From Haplosporangium gracile (lineage: Eukaryota > Mortierellomycota > Mortierellomycetes > Mortierellales > Mortierellaceae): 19,985 bases of DNA. Below, one piece after another: positions 17,505-19,985 of the stretch. How positions within the stretch are numbered: the first letter of the stretch is position 1; every line of letters starts with the position of its first letter. The notes beneath the pieces were generated by a model. The model had not been told where the DNA came from, searched no databases, and saw only the letters and a list, made by a program, of their open reading frames with translations. A program made the position numbers and the translations under genes. Location: the NCBI GenBank assembly GCA_015499985.1, contig JAAAUF010000590.1, forward strand, positions 1 to 19,985, given 5' to 3'.

Positions 17505-18272
17505 ATGTTTTACACGTCTGATGTTTGTCCAATCTTAGCCACTACAGGTTCCCACCAGGTCCCAACTGATTTCCTAGATGCACCAAGAATGTGTAAAAGT
17601 GCGCTGACAGGATGTCGATGCCATGAAGGCTTTTATCTCATCTCTTGTAGTCACAAAGAAAGATCACAAAGGACTTGCATTGCCCAGTCGGAGCTGTATC
17701 TATGGGTCGACGCCCTGTTTGCCATTGGCGGGAATTGCAGTCCAGGTCCTGTCATTATGAGTGCGAAGAGAAAGTGTCTAGGCGGACGGACGGATGCATC
17801 TGGAACACATAGCGCCACTATCAAGTTGAGTCCGGCCTCACAGGTCTCCAGCCCGGTCCGCATCTGCACTAACACTCGCACAGATAACAGCAAAAAAACA
17901 AAGACTCAGCAGTCCAAAACAAGATGGACTCTCCTTCCTCCTCCTTTCAATTGCCTTCCTCGCCACTCCGAACATAATTCATCCCAAAACAGGCGGACTT
18001 TTCTTAAAGAAAAAGGCCTGCTGGAGTGGGACCGATTGGCTCCCATGAGCTTAATAGATTGCACATTTTTTCTCTCTTTTTTCCTGTTCTTCGAATCCCC
18101 GACCTCCAGAACTCCGTCTCCTTCTCTCTCCTCACCCAAGGAGGCGCAAAATGACCACTTCCATTTCCCTTGCCACTGGCTGCTTGGTCTTGGTCTCGAA
18201 CCTTTCGTCTTCTTCTTCTGTGCGGATACTGCCTATTGGGTTAGAGGGCCGCTTTCTTTCATTCATAGATAA
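17505..18272 (+). CDS. Open frame of unknown status (255 codons), possibly spurious
   Basis: Uninterrupted frame from ATG 17505 to a stop at 18270-18272. The predicted product is Cys/Ser/Thr-rich with Phe-rich patches (CTFFLSFFLFFES) and no domain, signal peptide or repeat that I recognise. Codon use shows none of the C-ending preference seen in the confident genes nearby, and no neighbouring exon extends it. The minus strand also has open frames here. I list it because its length is notable for non-coding DNA at this composition, but a chance frame is more likely. Confidence 0.12.
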   Translation: MFYTSDVCPILATTGSHQVPTDFLDAPRMCKSALTGCRCHEGFYLISCSHKERSQRTCIAQSELYLWVDALFAIGGNCSPGPVIMSAKRKCLGGRTDASGTHSATIKLSPASQVSSPVRICTNTRTDNSKKTKTQQSKTRWTLLPPPFNCLPRHSEHNSSQNRRTFLKEKGLLEWDRLAPMSLIDCTFFLSFFLFFESPTSRTPSPSLSSPKEAQNDHFHFPCHWLLGLGLEPFVFFFCADTAYWVRGPLSFIHR

Positions 18273-18682
18273 TGCTAATTGAAGGCATGGAGAGAAGAGC
18301 ATGAGAAAATGCCAGAAAAGCTAGTCATGAAAAAAGATCGACAATTTGAGATGCGATAGCAACCAGGTCAAGGGAGCCAAGGTTTTCCTACTAGCTCGCT
18401 TTTTCTTGTGTTCTCATGGCGCACTCAAAGGTTACACACTCGGATGTCTTTCACGCAGATCGCCTCTAGAAAATAGCATACATTGTCCTTTTGCCTCCAT
18501 GAAGTATCTGGAAAAATGGCTAGTAGGCTGTGGGTAAAGGGCTTTCCCATGAAGACGCAGTGCTTTCGTCTGATATTTGTGTCTAAATTTGTTTTGGACC
18601 GCAATCAGTAATGAACCTTGTAAATGCACTGCACACTGGAATAAACATGCAAGGCATTTAAAACACAATCAAGAGAGTCGGG

Positions 18683-18720
18683 TACACGCACACACACACG
18701 CACACACACACGCGCGCATA
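18683..18720 (+). repeat. CA/CG alternating repeat
   Basis: Perfect pyrimidine-purine alternation of 38 bp, mostly (CA)n with CG steps at the right end; Z-DNA-prone. Confidence 0.9.
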
Positions 18721-18853
18721 GGGTACACAGGGTTAATTATAATTATGTAGGAAAACAGAGAAGAGAGACGGAAGGAGAATCGAAAATACGGCAAAATGAG
18801 CAGGGGGACAACAAGAAAGTCGAGAAAGCAACAATGAAGGAAGGGATTAAAAA

Positions 18854-18859
18854 TTTATT
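18854..18859 (-). terminator. Possible AATAAA polyadenylation signal for the right-edge minus-strand gene
   Basis: TTTATT on the plus strand gives AATAAA on the minus strand, about 240 nt past the stop codon at 19102. Only the hexamer supports it. Confidence 0.3.
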
Positions 18860-19074
18860 GTGTGTTGAACCATAACGATAAGAAAAGAACAGCAACGCAG
18901 GGAAACAGCACACAAGAACAGAGGGAAATTTTGCAGTTGTCCTGATCTCGTTTGTTTGTCGCACAAGAGGGAAGACCACCTCTCACTGCTCCTCCTCTTG
19001 CTCCCAGGGCAGGACACCCTCGGCTTGTTGGGTCCTGATCTCGCCCTTTTCTGGCTACTTTCTCACAATCACTT

Positions 19075-19101
19075 GGGCTGGGCTGGGCTGGGCTGGGCTG
19101 G
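19075..19101 (+). repeat. GGGCT pentanucleotide array (five units)
   Basis: Perfect tandem array abutting the stop codon of the minus-strand partial gene. Confidence 0.9.
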
Positions 19102-19848
19102 TTAATTGCGAGAAAAATAATGAGCCGCGGGATAGAAATAGCAAATATCTTCTTCAATATTCCTGGGGGAAACAGTAGATAACGAGAAGTGCGGAGGTAG
19201 AGCAGGGATGGAGGGGGAGAGGAGAGAGAGAGGTATAGGTATACCGTGGGAAGGTGACACTGGCCACAGCAAACTAGGAGCTACAACGTGTAGATGTCGG
19301 GAGTGACTACCACGAAGCACGATGGTAGAAAACAAAAGAACAACCGCATGCTGGTAGCAGTACAATGCAGCCTGATGTGAATCTGAATCGATGGCAACGG
19401 TGAAATTAGGGGGGATGGGCGATCGGGTAAAGCCACCCGTTGGCGAGCCATGCGACCAAACACGGATAACGTATCCGCCTGCACAATTTTCTTCTTCTAT
19501 GCCTTCTGTTTCTTCTTTATCCACGCGCTACAAGAGACGAGAAAAGGATGATCCATGACGCATATTTTTAGGGCCCCTCTTTTTGTTTATACTTCTTCTG
19601 TTCTCCTGCATTCTTTATTACGATGGTTCACCCGTGTGCTTTCTTCGTATCGGTCACCGCCAACCATTTTTTGGGGTTTGACAGCCAGACAGCCACAAAG
19701 AGAGAGAGTATGTGTGTGTGTGTGCGTGTGTGAGACTGAGACATTGACGGAAGGGGCCGACCAGACATAAGTCAGCTACCTCGGCCAGCGCAGGTTGATT
19801 CTTGTTTTGACTTGAGACCAGTAAGTAGAGAGCGATGGCGCTATTGAC
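19102..19848 (-). CDS. Unrecognised gene, two 3' exons; continues beyond the right window edge
   Basis: Proposed exons: complement of 19780-19848 (23 codons, VNSAIALYLLVSSQNKNQPA...) and 19102-19527 (141 codons), joined in phase 0 across a 252-nt intron with donor GTAGCT and acceptor TTGTAG. The intron contains a CA/GT microsatellite. The joined frame reads ALAE then RVDKEETEGIEEENCAGG, YVIRVWSHGSPTGGFTRSP and DSDSHQAALYCYQHA. It looks like real protein sequence with mixed composition, unlike surrounding DNA. The last third is Ser/Pro/His-rich and could instead be untranslated or removed by splicing. I do not recognise the family. Upstream exons would lie past 19985. A pyrimidine tract and ACTAA-type branch site precede the first exon. 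Confidence in coding is modest. Confidence 0.35.
19709..19732 (+). repeat. TG microsatellite
   Basis: (TG)n with one CG interruption, inside the proposed intron of the right-edge gene. Confidence 0.9.
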
Positions 19849-19962
19849 CTGCACATGACCCTTAGTTTTTTTCTTTTAGTAAAGTCGGATAAGAAGAAAA
19901 GACCGCTAGCGGATGAAGAAGAGGGAGAGAGGTATGAGGGAGTTTTTTTGTTTGACGCAGAC

Positions 19963-19985
19963 TTTTTTTTTTTTTTTTTTTTTTT
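19963..19985 (+). repeat. Poly-T run at the right window edge
   Basis: At least 23 T residues, continuing to the end of the window. Confidence 0.95.

Larger units (their letters stand above)
17210..19101. other. 1.9-kb intergenic region without a convincing gene
   Basis: Between the stop of the M20 hydrolase and the end of a minus-strand partial gene. One 255-codon open frame is listed separately at low confidence. CCAAT-type sequences occur near 17722 (CCGCCAATGGC, minus) and 18032 (GAGCCAATCGG, minus). A CA/CG repeat and a GGGCT array lie in the right part. No tRNA or mobile element is recognised. Confidence 0.55.

Noticed and set aside
18192..18202. Minus-strand GGTTCGAGACC, a perfect tRNA B-box
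   Set aside because: The flanking bases cannot form the 5-bp T-stem and no matching A-box or acceptor stem is found around it; a chance match.
1..19985. CRISPR arrays, transposons, prophage or bacterial operons
   Set aside because: No spaced direct repeats, terminal inverted repeats, transposase/integrase motifs or ribosome-binding sites were seen; all tandem repeats are eukaryotic-type microsatellites.

Overview
The window looks like nuclear DNA of a fungus, most likely an early-diverging filamentous lineage such as Mucoromycota/Mortierellomycotina. Genes are intron-rich: 19 introns are inferred in the six modelled genes, mostly 93-190 nt, with GTAAG/GTATG donors and CTAAC/CTAAT-like branch sites. 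The proteins are eukaryotic housekeeping types, intergenic DNA is full of homopolymers and microsatellites, and there are no operons or Shine-Dalgarno sites. The lineage assignment is inference. All exon boundaries were worked out by eye from splice signals, reading-frame continuity and remembered family motifs.

Layout. (1) 1-1227, minus: mitochondrial large-subunit ribosomal protein L46 (Nudix-fold), 3' end cut by the window edge. (2) 1703-3357, plus: METTL18/Hpm1-type protein-histidine methyltransferase, divergent from L46. (3) 3911-6910, minus: WDR75/Utp17, a tandem beta-propeller subunit of the t-UTP (UTP-A) part of the small-subunit processome. (4) 7373-8570, plus: basic/acidic low-complexity protein resembling Utp16/Bud21, divergent from WDR75 across 462 bp. 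(5) 8888-11822, minus: 665-residue protein with no name I recognise. Its motif order (E-x-N-x-x-P-S-G, then a Rossmann-like stretch, then a K...G-x-G loop, then D-x-R) is that of a circularly permuted ATP-grasp enzyme. This is the most interesting object in the window. (6) 11823-15441: 3.6 kb without a convincing gene, rich in microsatellites and purine tracts. (7) 15442-17209, plus: M20-family amidohydrolase/dipeptidase of the PM20D2 type. (8) 17210-19101: 1.9 kb with no convincing gene. (9) 19102-19848, minus: two exons of an unrecognised gene that appears to continue past the right edge.

Functionally, the left half is weighted toward ribosome production: a mitoribosomal protein, a methyltransferase whose known target is ribosomal protein L3, and two probable 18S pre-rRNA processing factors sharing one intergenic promoter. 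The right half carries two probable metabolic enzymes (an ATP-dependent ligase-like protein and an amide/peptide hydrolase) separated by a long non-coding gap. No tRNA, rRNA, CRISPR or recognisable transposon was found.
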